The notes below the pieces were generated by a model. The model was given only the letters and a program-made list of their open reading frames with translations. It made no database searches and was not told where the DNA came from. The translations under genes and the position numbers were made by a program. A stretch of DNA of 64,000 bases from Xenopus tropicalis (taxonomy: Eukaryota; Chordata; Amphibia; Anura; Pipidae): assembly GCF_000004195.4 (NCBI RefSeq), contig NC_030686.2, forward strand, positions 45,333,961 to 45,397,960. Direction: 5' to 3'. This document shows positions 24,015 through 50,622 of this stretch, in pieces. Each line of letters starts with the position of its first letter. The first letter of the stretch is position 1.

Positions 24015-25055
24015 CCCTCTTTGCTGCAAGGCTACGGGTGTCCTTCACCCTCCATCCAGAAGGGAAAACCAATGGTACCCTGAAGGAGACCCAACGACAC
24101 ATGCACCCACAGTAAGGTCAGGGTTCAGGGGGGAAAGGAACGTAATGTCCACACACCCCCCCTTAGATCCGTGCTTTGACCCAGAGGCCTAATGCACCAT
24201 GATCCAGTGCAAAACTGCAAAAGTGTTAAGTGCCAGAGGTAAAAAATAAATAAGATAAAAATCATAAAGGTATATATGCAATACATTTGGTTCCTAGGTT
24301 CCATTGATACATGGCATCATTTTATTACAAATATGTACAATATCTACCAGTCTTCTGTTTGATTTGCTAATCATTTTCTGTTCTGTTTTTGGCCATCAAA
24401 AGTCTGTGAACCTGCCTATAGCGCTTTTATTCCACTAAATCCCTCACGCTATGATCAGGAGTTGTGTCTTTGTTTTTTTTTGTGGGCCTTAATCTCACTA
24501 CAATAAACAAAGAAAAACAGAAGAGAGACTGAGACCACAATGTGAAAATGAAAATGATAACCTTATACATAGCTCCTAGTACCCTCAACTTCTGGAATCC
24601 AGGGAACAATGAAAATATAATTTTCCCTTTAAGCAAGGTTGTTTTTTCCAAGCAGCCCCTCTGACCCTGAACTAGGGAAGGCTGGGGGTAAATGCCACAA
24701 AGAGACCATAGCTGGGAAAACACTTTTTTTATGCCTTCCTGATGTTAATCTCCTATGGCACGGCACAGCAGGAAATCCCATACCACAGTATATTGCTCCC
24801 CAATCAAAAAGAGAGAAAAACAGGACATGCCATGCATTTCACTTTTATAACGATATGGGAGCAAAACAATATACTTAGTAACAATGTTTATAGGTTAAAC
24901 AAGAGACAAAGGCTCACATACTTTACATACTTTGTTGATCGCAACTCCTAAAGTACCAAGGGGGGCAAAATCATTTCACACAAACTCCATATGTGGACCA
25001 CAGGGCCTGTGGTGGTGCCTTTTTATGCCAAATGTTTTGGGTGGCCTCCACAGTA
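24015..25055. other. no gene seen
   Basis: About 1 kb without a recognised repeat or exon. Confidence 0.45.
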
Positions 25056-26058
25056 TAGGTATAGGATTCCTTATCAGGAAACCCGTTATCCAGAAAGCTC
25101 TGAATTACGGAAAGCCTGTCTCCCATAGACTCCATTTTAATCAAATAATTCAGAATTTTAAAACTGATTTCCTTTATCTCTGTAGAAATAAAACAGTACC
25201 TGTAATTGATCCCAACTAAGGTATAATTACCCTTTATTGGGGGCAGAACAGCCCTATTGGGTTTATTTAATGGTTAAATGATTCCCTTTTCTCTGTAATA
25301 ATAAAACAGTACCTGTAATTGATCCCAACTAAAATATAATTACCCCTTATTGGGGGAGAACAGCCCTATTGGGTTTATTTAATGGTTAAATGATTCCCTT
25401 TTCTCTGTAATAATAAAACAGTACCTGTACTTGATCCCAACTAAGATATAATTACCCCTTATTGGGGGCAGAACAGCCCTATTGGGTTTATTTCATGGTT
25501 AAATGATTCCTTTTTCTCTGTAATAATAAAACAGTACCTGTACTTGATCCCAACTAAGATATAATTACCCCTTATTGGGGGCAGAACAGCCCTATTGGGT
25601 TTATTTAATGGTTAAATGATTCCCTTTTCTCTGTAATAATAAAACAGTACCTGTACTTGATCCCAACTAAGATATAATTACCCCTTATTGGGGCAGAACA
25701 GCCCTATTGGGTTTATTTAATGGTTAAATGATTCCCTTTTCTCTGTAATAATAAAACAGTACCTGTACTTGATCCCAACTAAGATATAATTACCCCTTAT
25801 TGGGGGCAGAACAGCCCTATTGGGTTTATTTAATGGTTAAATGATTCCCTTTTCTCTGTAATAATAAAACAGTACCTGTACTTGATTCCAACTAAGATAT
25901 AATTACCCCTTATTGGATGCAAAACAATCCTATTGGGTTTAATTAATGTTTTAATGATTCTTTAGTAGACTTAAGGTATGGAGATCCAAATTACGGAAAG
26001 ACCCCTTATCCGGAATACCCTTGGTCCTGAGCATTCTGGATAATGGGTCCTATACCTG
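25056..26058 (+). mobile_element. mariner-type MITE with internal minisatellite
   Basis: Same family as 21446: left end TAGGTATAGGATTCC, right end GGGTCCTATACCTG, with TA on both sides. The interior (about 25165..25920) holds 6-7 tandem units of ~112 bp, absent from the unexpanded copy. Confidence 0.85.
25165..25920 (+). repeat. ~112-bp minisatellite inside MITE
   Basis: Units TGATTCCCTTTTCTCTGTAA and on, 111-113 bp, nearly identical to those at 41078 and 62949. Confidence 0.93.
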
Positions 26059-26324
26059 TACTACCCTCTTACTTTTTATAAATTCCAACCAGGGCTGCAT
26101 ATCTAATGCCTACGGCACTAGAAGAGACACATTTCCAGTCAGAAATCTGAATTTTGCCTTTTAAAGTTGCCAAGGGTGACTTTTTGCTGCCTGGGGCAGG
26201 GTTCTCGCTGTGCTACTGGTTATACTTAGTACAACCTTAGAACAAACTGCACTCTGTGCCTCATTGGGCAAGTTGGTAGTAATGGATTAGAGGTGGCAGA
26301 CATAATTGCCTACTCAATCGAGAG

Positions 26325-26547
26325 CAGTGATCCCCAGCCAGTAGCTCAGGAGTAACATGTTTTGGAAGCAGAAAGATAGTTTTATTCCAAGTAGAGTCGC
26401 CTGCAGACTAGCAGTCCCCATGGGGCTACCAAATAGCCAATCGCAGCACTTATTTGGTATCCCCAAAGAACTTTTTTTATGCTTGTGTACACCTACACTT
26501 TTTACATTTGTGTGTGGCTTACGAGTAAAAAAGGTTGGGGATCCCTG
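26325..26547 (+). mobile_element. hAT-type MITE (CAGTGATCCCC family)
   Basis: Ends CAGTGATCCCCAGCC and GGTTGGGGATCCCTG; flanks ATCGAGAG and ATCTAGAG match at 7 of 8. Confidence 0.8.
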
Positions 26548-27146
26548 ATCTAGAGGAAAGCAAAATCCATCAAAACATTGTTACAATGATTCTTTTACCA
26601 GTAACTTTATTTTTTGTTTCTTGATCCTTTCTTGACACTGCCCGCTGTATGTGCCAGTCAGTGTACCCTCTTGAGGCTAACTTCCATTTATCACAGTAAA
26701 ATCCCCTACTGACACCCTAAGATCAAAGTTCTTTCTTCTGTTTCAATGGAATACCCTTGAATAGAATGGTGACTAAGGCACAAGATGGTTTTAGGGTCCC
26801 TTAAAATATAAAAGAAAGGCAGAGTTTTATGATATTTATACATACAGGCTATGACAGTATATGATTAGTACACTTATAATATAACATCTATCCTGGCATA
26901 GCTCTATCTCACCTTTTTGAAAGGACTTGAATCTGAAATAATTCTGAAATAATATATATCCCTGATGTTTGTAACTGGTATTGAGGAACTGAGAATGAAT
27001 CTCAGACCAGCCCTCAGCACCTGTTAACTTATATATAGCATACAGGGGTTATGTGTAAGTTAGAGGTTGTGCCCCGGTAGTGTTAATTGGTATAAAGGGG
27101 TTGTGTATAGGTTGAAGGCCAGTAAGGGATGTTTTTCCTTAGAAGG
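26548..27146. other. no gene seen
   Basis: About 600 bp, AT-rich, no recognised feature. Confidence 0.45.
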
Positions 27147-28040
27147 TAATGCCAGAGGGGCTGCTGTAAGATGCCATAGACAGTCACTATTTATTGAGCT
27201 GGGGGGGGGGGGGCTGTTTGTGCCTCTGGGTACTTGGAATGCCAGGACCCAGGCCCAGACTGGCAATCTGTGGGTTCAGGCAAATGCCAGAGGGGCTGCT
27301 GTAAGATGCCATAGACAGTCACTATTTATTGGGCTGGAGGGGGGGCTGTTTGGGCCTCTGGGTACTGGGAATGCCAGGACTCAGGCCCAGACTGGCAATC
27401 TGTGGGTTCAGGCAAATGCCAGAGGGGCTGCTGTAAGGTGCCATAGACAGTCACTATTTATTGGGCTGGGGGGGCTGTTTGGGCCTCCGTGTACTTGGAA
27501 TGCCAGGACTCAGGCCCAGACTGGCAATCTGTGGGTTCAGGCAAATGCCAGAGGGGCTGCTGTAAGGTGCCATATACAGTCACTATTTATTGGGCTGGGG
27601 GGGGGGGCTGTTTGGGCCTCTGGGTACTTGGAATGCCAGGACCCAGGCCCAGACTGGCAATCTGTGGGTTCAGGCAAATGCCAGAGGGGCTGCTGTAAGA
27701 TGCCATAGACAGTCACTATTTATTGGGCTGGGGGGGGGGCTGTTTGGGCCTCTGGATACTTGGAATGCCAGGACCCAGGCCCAGACTGGCAATCTGTGGG
27801 TTCAGGCAAATGCCAGAGGGGCTGCTGTAAGGTGCCATAGACAGCCACTATTTATTGGGCTGGGGGGGGGGGGGTGTTTGGGCCTCTGGGTACTTGGAAT
27901 GCCAGGACCCAGGCCCAGACTGGCAATCTGTGGGTTCAGGCAAATGCCAGAGGGGCTGCTGTAAGATGCCATAGAGAGTCACTATTTATTGGGCTGGGGG
28001 GGCTGTTTGGGCCTCTGTGTACTGGAAATAATATTTTGGT
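27147..28040 (+). repeat. ~126-bp G-run array, ~7 copies
   Basis: Same unit and orientation as the array at 22358, with alternating AAGATGCCATAGACAG and AAGGTGCCATAG variants. A 213-codon open frame across it is a by-product of the stop-poor unit. Confidence 0.95.
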
Positions 28041-29219
28041 TCTCAGTCTAGACTGCCCCAAATCCAGCTCTCTGTCCCTGTTGTTTTTAAACTGGCGTGC
28101 ATATGGGTTGGAGGCCAACACTTGCTTGTATTCATATATATAATCGTTGTGTGCAAGTTGGAAGCTAGTCTGAGCCCCCATTCTCTTGTATCTGTTACAC
28201 AAGGGTTGTGCATAATATTTTTCTTGGCCATGCGTTCTACATGCCTCTAGGCATCATTTGAATAAAATCCAGTGGTATATATAGGATATCTGGCACACTA
28301 GATGGACAAAGTCTGACTGCACGGCAGCACAGGAGATCTGCAGCCTGGTCAAACTTACAGCCCCTTTGTGCAGGATACGAATTAAGGGCAAGTGCTTCAA
28401 ACCAGCACCGCGGCCAATGGATCTTGGCAAAGCAAAAACATCCACAGCACGCATGCTGGGAAACTTCAGGGTCCTTAGATAAACAATAAGAGGTGAATAG
28501 GGCTGGCTGAAAGGAAATAGTTATATGAATAGAGAAGTGCAGCAAGGTCATGTCTGAAGGAGAATGAAGAGAGTAGCCAAGGGAAAACACAGTGAAAAGG
28601 CAGGTTAAAAAAACAAACAAACTAGAATTATATATACACTCAAAGAACTGATAAGGGAGGGAAAGAAAGATACTGTAGGTAAACAAACTGAAGGAGGCAG
28701 AGTATGGGGAGGAGGATCTCTGAGATGGAGTATACCGGTTGGGACTGAGGAGCAGAGAAGAGAAGCACAACAATTTGGAAAAGTAGAGGGTTACACAACA
28801 GTATCAGAAAAGACAGCAGGAAAAACAACACACAAGGCACTGCCAAAGGGAGAATAAAGACTGAAAAGCATCAGGGCAGCCATGGGATGGAGGAAAGACT
28901 ATATATACTGTGCCCTTCCATTCCTGTGGCCATAGAATATTAAATATCATAGCTCTTTAAGTCACATGGGGTCCCAAATGCCCTATTTGCAAAAGCCCTA
29001 GGGGGTCAAGCAGTGGCCTTGGAGGCCCTAATAACAAGCACAGAATGATATGCAGATATAGGGGGTGGGTGAGGGGATATGTTAATGGAAAATAGACAAG
29101 GGGGGGTTAGGAATGAAGAAATAGTTAAGAAGGAGTAAAAGGTGAAAAGGGGAGGGAAGGAGGCTGGGACTGAAAGGGAGACAGAGAGGGAGAGAAGAGG
29201 AGGGGGAAGAGGAGGGAGA
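28041..29219. other. distal upstream flank of cygb
   Basis: About 1.2 kb, apparently single copy and purine-rich on the plus strand (AGGGAGGGAAAGAA-like runs at 28650-29220). A 178-codon minus-strand frame at 28237..28773 is pyrimidine-biased low-complexity translation with no family resemblance, so I do not call it a gene. Confidence 0.45.
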
Positions 29220-44217
<14,998 letters not shown>

Positions 44218-44595
44218 GCCCTCCCTGAATATCCCAATGAAGGCCTAGCTAAGGACTCCTGGCCCTGGCTGTCTCAGACCAAATTTATCTGTGGCAGGTG
44301 GAGCGGAGAAGGTTGTAGGGTGGGTGGGATATTAACCTTGTTGCTGCTAGGAGGGTGTAAAAACATAATTGGGGTGTGGGTGGGAGGGGGACAGCAGGGG
44401 GTGAGTTAGAATTAAAGGGCAAGGGAGAGATATTTTTTCATATACCAGTAATTTTCTGGCTTTGGGCATACCGTTAGCCACCCACATTTTATTCTACTCC
44501 CTTAGTAAAATCAAGTAACGTCATTACACAAAGGCCTGTGAAAATGTGACAGTCTTCAGAGAAAAGGGCAGAGATATATGAATATTCTAATAACC

Positions 44596-44601
44596 AATAA
44601 A
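44596..44601 (+). promoter_or_regulatory. candidate cygb poly(A) signal
   Basis: AATAAA about 380 bp past the cygb stop codon and just before a MITE at 44623. Weaker or more distal alternatives are ATTAAA near 44412 and AATAAA near 45893 and 46192, so the 3' UTR length is uncertain. Confidence 0.45.
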
Positions 44602-44622
44602 TATTGATCCTACCTGTTTCTC

Positions 44623-44915
44623 TTAAGCCGGCCATACACGCCTCGTTTCGTACGATATTCGGTGCGAGTATGGTGGCTCGAAGAGGCGACCGATACCGCA
44701 GAAGGCTGCGGATATCGGTCGACTTGTTGATCTGCCAGGTTAAAAGATTTTGATCCGGCGCCATTGAAGGCGCCCAAGCAAAATCTATGTTCAGGGCTGA
44801 ATCGCCAGGTAGAGGTAGAATTTCTATTGTTTCTACCTCCATATCTGACGATTCAGCCCTCAACATCAGTGGAGGGTGGGAAAGATCAGACCTGCAACAT
44901 GTATGGCCACCTTTA
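44623..44915. mobile_element. palindromic MITE, CGTGTATGG family, in cygb 3' flank
   Basis: Begins TTAAGCCGGCCATACACG and ends CATGTATGGCCACCTTTAC, with the same hairpins as 14607 (GGCGCC, and AGGGCTGAATCG/CGATTCAGCCCT). Confidence 0.7.
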
Positions 44916-44984
44916 CACTCATGTCCAGTCTGCAGCCGACCAGCCATTGTTTACATGCAGCTTCCAGCATCCTTCAACAGAGAT

Positions 44985-45235
44985 GTCAAGGGCAAAGGGA
45001 GATTAGTTGCCTGCCGTTAAAATCGTCTACCGCAGGTGACTAATCTCCCTGAAATGCTTTTCAACCAGCAATAAAGTGAATCGCTGGTGGAAAGGCATCT
45101 TTTTTCGAAGTTGCTTGAAAGTACCTGCAGTAGGAAACGTCATGCGACTTTGGAAAAATGAAGCAATGTGTATGCCTTTCCACTGGTGATTCATGGCAGC
45201 AGAGATTTAACCGTGGGCAACTAATTTACCCGTGG
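44985..45235. mobile_element. diverged palindromic MITE
   Basis: GGGAGATTAGTTGCCTG and AGGTGACTAATCTCCCTG are inverted, with later AAAGGCAT pieces; related to the element at 40596. The ends are not clear. Confidence 0.5.
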
Positions 45236-45454
45236 GACATCGGCATAAGATGTACAACAGCTGGAGGGCTGCATGTTGGACATGCCTGCTCTATTTCATA
45301 CATTATTCATAGACTAAGACTAAATTACACCATCACCTGATGAAGGTTCCTGTGTGGAACTGAAATGTTGGATTGATTAAACCTCATAAATTGCTCAGCA
45401 AAACCAAAAACAGTTTGGGGCAGGATATAATATCTGGAATATAATGGCTGTTAC

Positions 45455-45704
45455 TAGGGTTGCCACCTTTCAGGCTTCCTCTTACCAGCCAGGGCAGGGG
45501 GCGGGTCAACGGGGGGGGGGCAGTCCATGATGTCAGGAGGTTGGAAAAGGAGCTGAGAAAGGGGATAGGGAGGTGGCCCGGGGGCAAAGGACAAGGTATT
45601 ACAAACCTGAAATACCAGCAAGGCCGGCAGATTGGAGGTGGCGCGGGGGCAAAGGACAAGTTATTACAAACCTGAAATACCAGGGAGGCCAGGTGGCAAC
45701 CCTA
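45455..45704. mobile_element. hAT-type MITE (TAGGGTTGCCACC family)
   Basis: Ends TAGGGTTGCCACCTTTC and GGTGGCAACCCTA; flanks GCTGTTAC and GTTGTTAT match at 6 of 8. A ~70-bp internal segment (ATTACAAACCTGAAATACCA) is duplicated. Confidence 0.7.
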
Positions 45705-46285
45705 GTTGTTATGTACCTGTTAAAGTTTACCTTCCAATTAATTGATACTCCTGATTGGCCATCTCCCCCTTTTCTTTGAGCGACTGTGATGACATCACTG
45801 ATTGACATCCTTTCCTTCCCTGTGCTGCCGCCAGTTTCCGAGGGACCAAAACTGGAAAATCTTTTACTGAAATAGTAGATAAATATATATAAGAATAAAA
45901 GCAGACTAGCAAAACTTGCATTATCTGTGCCAAATTTGTTACAATATTACAAAAAATGGTTGCCTAAAGTTCACTAATGAAGTAGACCACCCCCCCCATT
46001 CTGGATTTTCCACTATTGGTTGCTAGAGAGGCTCCACAAGGGGCCATAGAAATTTGTGGGTGGTGCGGAATGAATTAAGTTGTGAATGGGAATTTCTGGG
46101 ACAGACTCAGTTGTATACATTTCTGGGCTATCAGATGTTGTGTCAAATATGTCAGTCCTTATATATTACTCTGTTTTAATGTAACCTAGAAATAAATATC
46201 TATATCTATATATATTATTGGAGCTTCAGCTTTTTTATTTTGTTTGAATTTTAAATGGAGCAAAGAGCTCCATTTGCATAGAATT
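45705..46285. other. possible distal cygb 3' UTR or intergenic
   Basis: About 580 bp with two AATAAA hexamers (near 45893 and 46192). No coding evidence. Confidence 0.35.
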
Positions 46286-47942
46286 GGCCTTCAGGCTGGG
46301 CCCCCTTAGCTCATAACAAGGTTATAGATATATAGAAACATTGGGGTGACAGTCACCCCGCTATAGTTCCAGGGGTACCCAGGGCACAAATAAGCACTCA
46401 CCCCAAATCCCCCCCTAACTGGCCTTCAGGCTGGGCCCCCTTAGCCCATAACAAGGTTACAGATATATAGAAACATTGGGGTAACAGTCACCCCGCTATA
46501 GTTCCAGGGGTACCCAGGGCACAAATAAGCACTCACCCCAAATCCCCCCTAACTGGCCTTCAGGCTGGGCCCCCTTAGCCCATAACAAGGTTACAGATAT
46601 ATAGAAACATTGGGGTAACAGTCACCCTGCTATAGTTCCAGGGGTACCCAGGGCACAAATAAGCACTCACCCCAAATCCCCCCCTAACTGGCCTTCAGGC
46701 TGGGCCCCCTTAGCCCATAACAAGGTTACAGATATATAGAAACATTGGGGTAACAGTCACCCTGTTATAGTTCCAGGGGTACCCAGGGCACAAATAAGCA
46801 CTCACCCCAAATCCCCCCCTAACTGGCCTTCAGGCTGGGCCCCCTTAGCCCATAACAAGGTTACAGATATATAGAAACATTGGGGTAACAGTCACCCTGC
46901 TATAGTTCCAGGGGTACCCAGGGCACAAATAAGCACTCACCCCAAATCCCCCCCTAACTGGCCTTCAGGCTGGGCCCCCTTAGCCCATAACAAGGTTACA
47001 GATATATAGAAACATTGGGGTAACAGTCACCCTGCTATAGTTCCAGGGGTACCCAGGGCACAAATAAGCACTCACCCCAAATCCCCCCCTAACTGGCCTT
47101 CAGGCTGGGCCCCCTTAGCCCATAACAAGGTTACACATATATAGAAACATTGGGGTAACAGTCACCCTGCTATAGTTCCAGGGGTACCCAGGGCACAAAT
47201 AAGCACTCACCCCAAATCCCCCCCTAACTGGCCTTCAGGCTGGGCACCCTTAGCCCATAAAAAGCTTACAGATATATAGAAACATTGGGGTAACAGTCAC
47301 CCCGCTATAGTTCCAGGGGTACCCAGGGCACAAATAAGCACTCACCCCAAATCCCCCCAACTGGCCTTCAGGCTGGGCCCCCTTAGCCCATAAAAAGGTT
47401 ACAGATATATAGAAAAATTGGGGTAACAGTCACCCTGCTATAGTTCCAGGGGTACCCAGGGCACAAATAAGTACTCACCCCAAATCTCCCCCTAACTGGC
47501 CTTCAGGCCCCCTTAGCTCATAACAAGGTTACAGATATATAGAAACATTGGGGTAACAGTCACCCGGCTATAGTTCCAGGGGTACCCAGGGCACAAATAA
47601 GCACTCACCCCAAATCCCCCCCTAACTGGCCTTCAGGCTGGGCCCCCTTAGCCCATAACAAGGTTACAGATATATAGAAACATTGGGGGGTAACAGTCAC
47701 CCCGCTATAGTTCCAGGGGTACCCAGGGCACAAATAAGCACTCACCCCAAATCCCCCCCTAACTGGCCTTCAGGCTGGGCCCCCTTAGCCCATAACAAGG
47801 TTACAGATATATAGAAACATTGGGGTAACAGTCACCCTGCTATAGTTCCAGGGGTACCCAGGGCACAAATAAGCACTCACCCCAAATCCCCCCCTAACTG
47901 GCCTTCAGGCTGGGCCCCCTTAGCCCATAACAAGGTTACAGA
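46286..47942. repeat. ~135-bp tandem array, ~12 copies
   Basis: Units GGCCTTCAGGCTGGGCCCCC and on, 132-136 bp. The length varies at a C run and one unit near 47495 lacks GCTGGG. Confidence 0.96.
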
Positions 47943-48597
47943 TAGAAGCCACCCAGGTAATTTTATTCTTTAATGAAAAACAAAAATTCTTATTGAATCC
48001 ACAACCCTTATGTATAATTATCAATGAAATTAGATGGATGCTGCAGTTCTGGTTTATCGGCAGCCATGCAGTTTGGATCTGTATAAAACCAAGGAAGGAG
48101 GATCAATCCAACTTATATTTACACGTATTTACAGTAAACATAATGTTACAAATGCCTTTTCATCCTTTGTGCTTCACAAGGCTAAGGAATTAACTCTTTC
48201 ACAGCAGTGTAAGGTTTCTCCCATGGGTGAAAGTGTCAGTTGTGCTTCAGTGACAGCTGGGGAACCCATGCAGAACCAGAGGTGACATGAAGCATCTGTG
48301 TGAGCTGTCATATCCCCGGCAGCAGGAGGGAGAGGTCACAAAACAAGACTCACCCATTCACCCGCCTTTCTTTCCTCTCTCACACGCATGGAAGAGCAGA
48401 GATTCAGCTAACAGCTGGAGGGACAACTGGGAGCTGAGGCACCAGCACTGGTTTCTGTAGCAAACTGGATAGGATCGGACCAGCTGGATAGGATATGTAA
48501 GGCATTATACAGTGTGCTACATACTGCTTGCAGAGCATTAGAAAGCCAGCTAGTTATGCATGTATATCAATGTATTTAGCTGCACATAAGTAACTAG
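47943..48597. other. single-copy gap between arrays; possible 5' UTR exon
   Basis: About 650 bp that is not repetitive. 48390-48497 is followed by a donor-like GATAT|GTAAGG and resembles a noncoding first exon. rhbdf2 lies downstream of CYGB in mammals, so its 5' end is one candidate, but nothing identifies it. Confidence 0.25.
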
Positions 48598-50422
48598 ACT
48601 ACTAAGCACAATTCAGCAGGAACAGCCCCCTAAGTTTGCTCATAGCCTGTACAGAGAGATACCATAAAACTATGGCACATAGGGATCCCCCTGTACTAAG
48701 CACAATTCAGCAGGAACAGCCCCATAAATGTGCTCATAGCCTGTACAGAGAGATACCATAAAACTATGGCACATAGGGATTCCCCTGTACTAAGCACAAT
48801 TCAGCAGGAACAGCCCCCTAAGTTTGCTCATAGCCTGTACAGAGAGATACCATAAAACTATGGCACATAGGGATTCCCCTGTACTAAGCACAATTCAGCA
48901 GGAACAGCCCCCTAGGTTTGCCCATAGCCTGTACAGAGAGATACCATAAAACTATGGCAGCATAGGGATTCCCCTGTACTAAGCACAATTCAGCAGGAAC
49001 AGCCCCCTAAGTTTGCTCATAGCCTGTACAGAGAGATACCATAAAACTATGGCACATAGGGATTCCCCTGTACTAAGCACAATTCAGCAGGAACAGCCCC
49101 CTAAGTTTGCTCATAGCCTGTACAGAGAGATACCATAAAACTATGGCAGCATAGGGATCCCCCTGTACTAAGCACAATTCAGCAGGAACAGCCCCCTAAG
49201 TTTGCTCATAGCCTGTACAGAGAGATACCATAAAACTATGGCACATAGGGATTCCCCTGTACTAAGCACAATTCAGCAGGAACAGCCCCCTAAGTTTGCT
49301 CATAGCCTGTACAGAGAGATACCATAAAACTATGGCACATAGGGATTCCCCTGTACTAAGCACAATTCAGCAGGAACAGCCCCCTAAGTTTGCTCATAGC
49401 CTGTACAGAGAGATACCATAAAACTATGGCAGCATAGGGATCCCCCTGTACTAAGCACAATTCAGCAGGAACAGCCCCCTAAGTTTGCTCATAGCCTGTA
49501 CAGAGAGATACCATAAAACTATGGCACATAGGGATTCCCCTGTACTAAGCACAATTCAGCAGGAACAGCCCCCTAAGTTTGCTCATAGCCTGGACAGAGA
49601 GATACCATAAACTATGGCAGCATAGGGATCCCCCTGTACTAAGCACAATTCAGCAGGAACAGCCCTCTAAGTTTGCTCATAGCCTGTACAGAGAGATACC
49701 ATAAAACTATGGCACATAGGGATTCCCCTGTACTAAGCACAATTCAGCAGGAACAGCCCCCTAGGTTTGCCCATAGCCTGTACAGAGAGATACCATAAAA
49801 CTATGGCAGCATAGGGATTCCCCTGTACTAAGCACAATTCAGCAGGAACAGCCCCCTAAGTTTGCTCATAGCCTGTACAGAGAGATACCATAAAACTATG
49901 GCACATAGGGATTCCCCTGTACTAAGCACAATTCAGCAGGAACAGCCCCCTAAGTTTGCTCATAGCCTGTACAGAGAGATACCATAAAACTATGGCAGCA
50001 TAGGGATCCCCCTGTACTAAGCACAATTCAGCAGGAACAGCCCCCTAAGTTTGCTCATAGCCTGTACAGAGAGATACCATAAAACTATGGCACATAGGGA
50101 TTCCCCTGTACTAAGCACAATTCAGCAGGAACAGCCCCCTAAGTTTGCTCATAGCCTGGACAGAGAGATACCATAAAACTATGGCAGCATAGGGATCCCC
50201 CTGTACTAAGCACAATTCAGCAGGAACAGCCCTCTAAGTTTGCTCATAGCCTGTACAGAGAGATACCATAAAACTATGGCACATGGGGATTCCCCTGTAC
50301 TAAGCACAATTCAGCAGGAACAGCCCCCTAAGTTTGCTCATAGCCTGTACAGAGAGATACCATAAAACTATGGCAGCATAGGGATCCCCCTGTACTAAGC
50401 ACAATTCAGCAGGAACAGCCCC
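48598..50422. repeat. ~95-bp tandem array, ~19 copies, with higher-order pattern
   Basis: Units TACTAAGCACAATTCAGCAG and on, about 95 or 97 bp. A two-state site (GGCACATAGGG or GGCAGCATAGGG) largely alternates from about 49080 onward. Rare variants recur at fixed distances (CTAGGTTTGCCC at about 48910 and 49759). Confidence 0.95.
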
Positions 50423-50622
50423 AACCTTGACAGCCAGCATCATAGATGAATTTTTCCATGCCCACCTCCAGGTCATTAATAAACAAGTTAAAAAGGACAG
50501 ACCCCTGCGGTACTCCCCCAACAACACTGGTTCAGCTAGAACACGATCCATTTGCATAGGATGTGCACAGCTTTGCTCTGGCAGCAGAATATTGTGTAAG
50601 GCTGAGCAGTGTGATACACGTA

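Noticed and set aside
27067..27964. 213- and 124-codon ORFs rich in GNLWVQANARGAAVRCH
   Set aside because: Translation of the ~126-bp G-run array. The same peptide recurs at 22438, 56261 and 57089 wherever the array occurs.
28237..28773. 178-codon minus-strand ORF upstream of cygb
   Set aside because: Pyrimidine-biased, Ser/Leu/Phe-rich translation with no recognised domain and no splice context.
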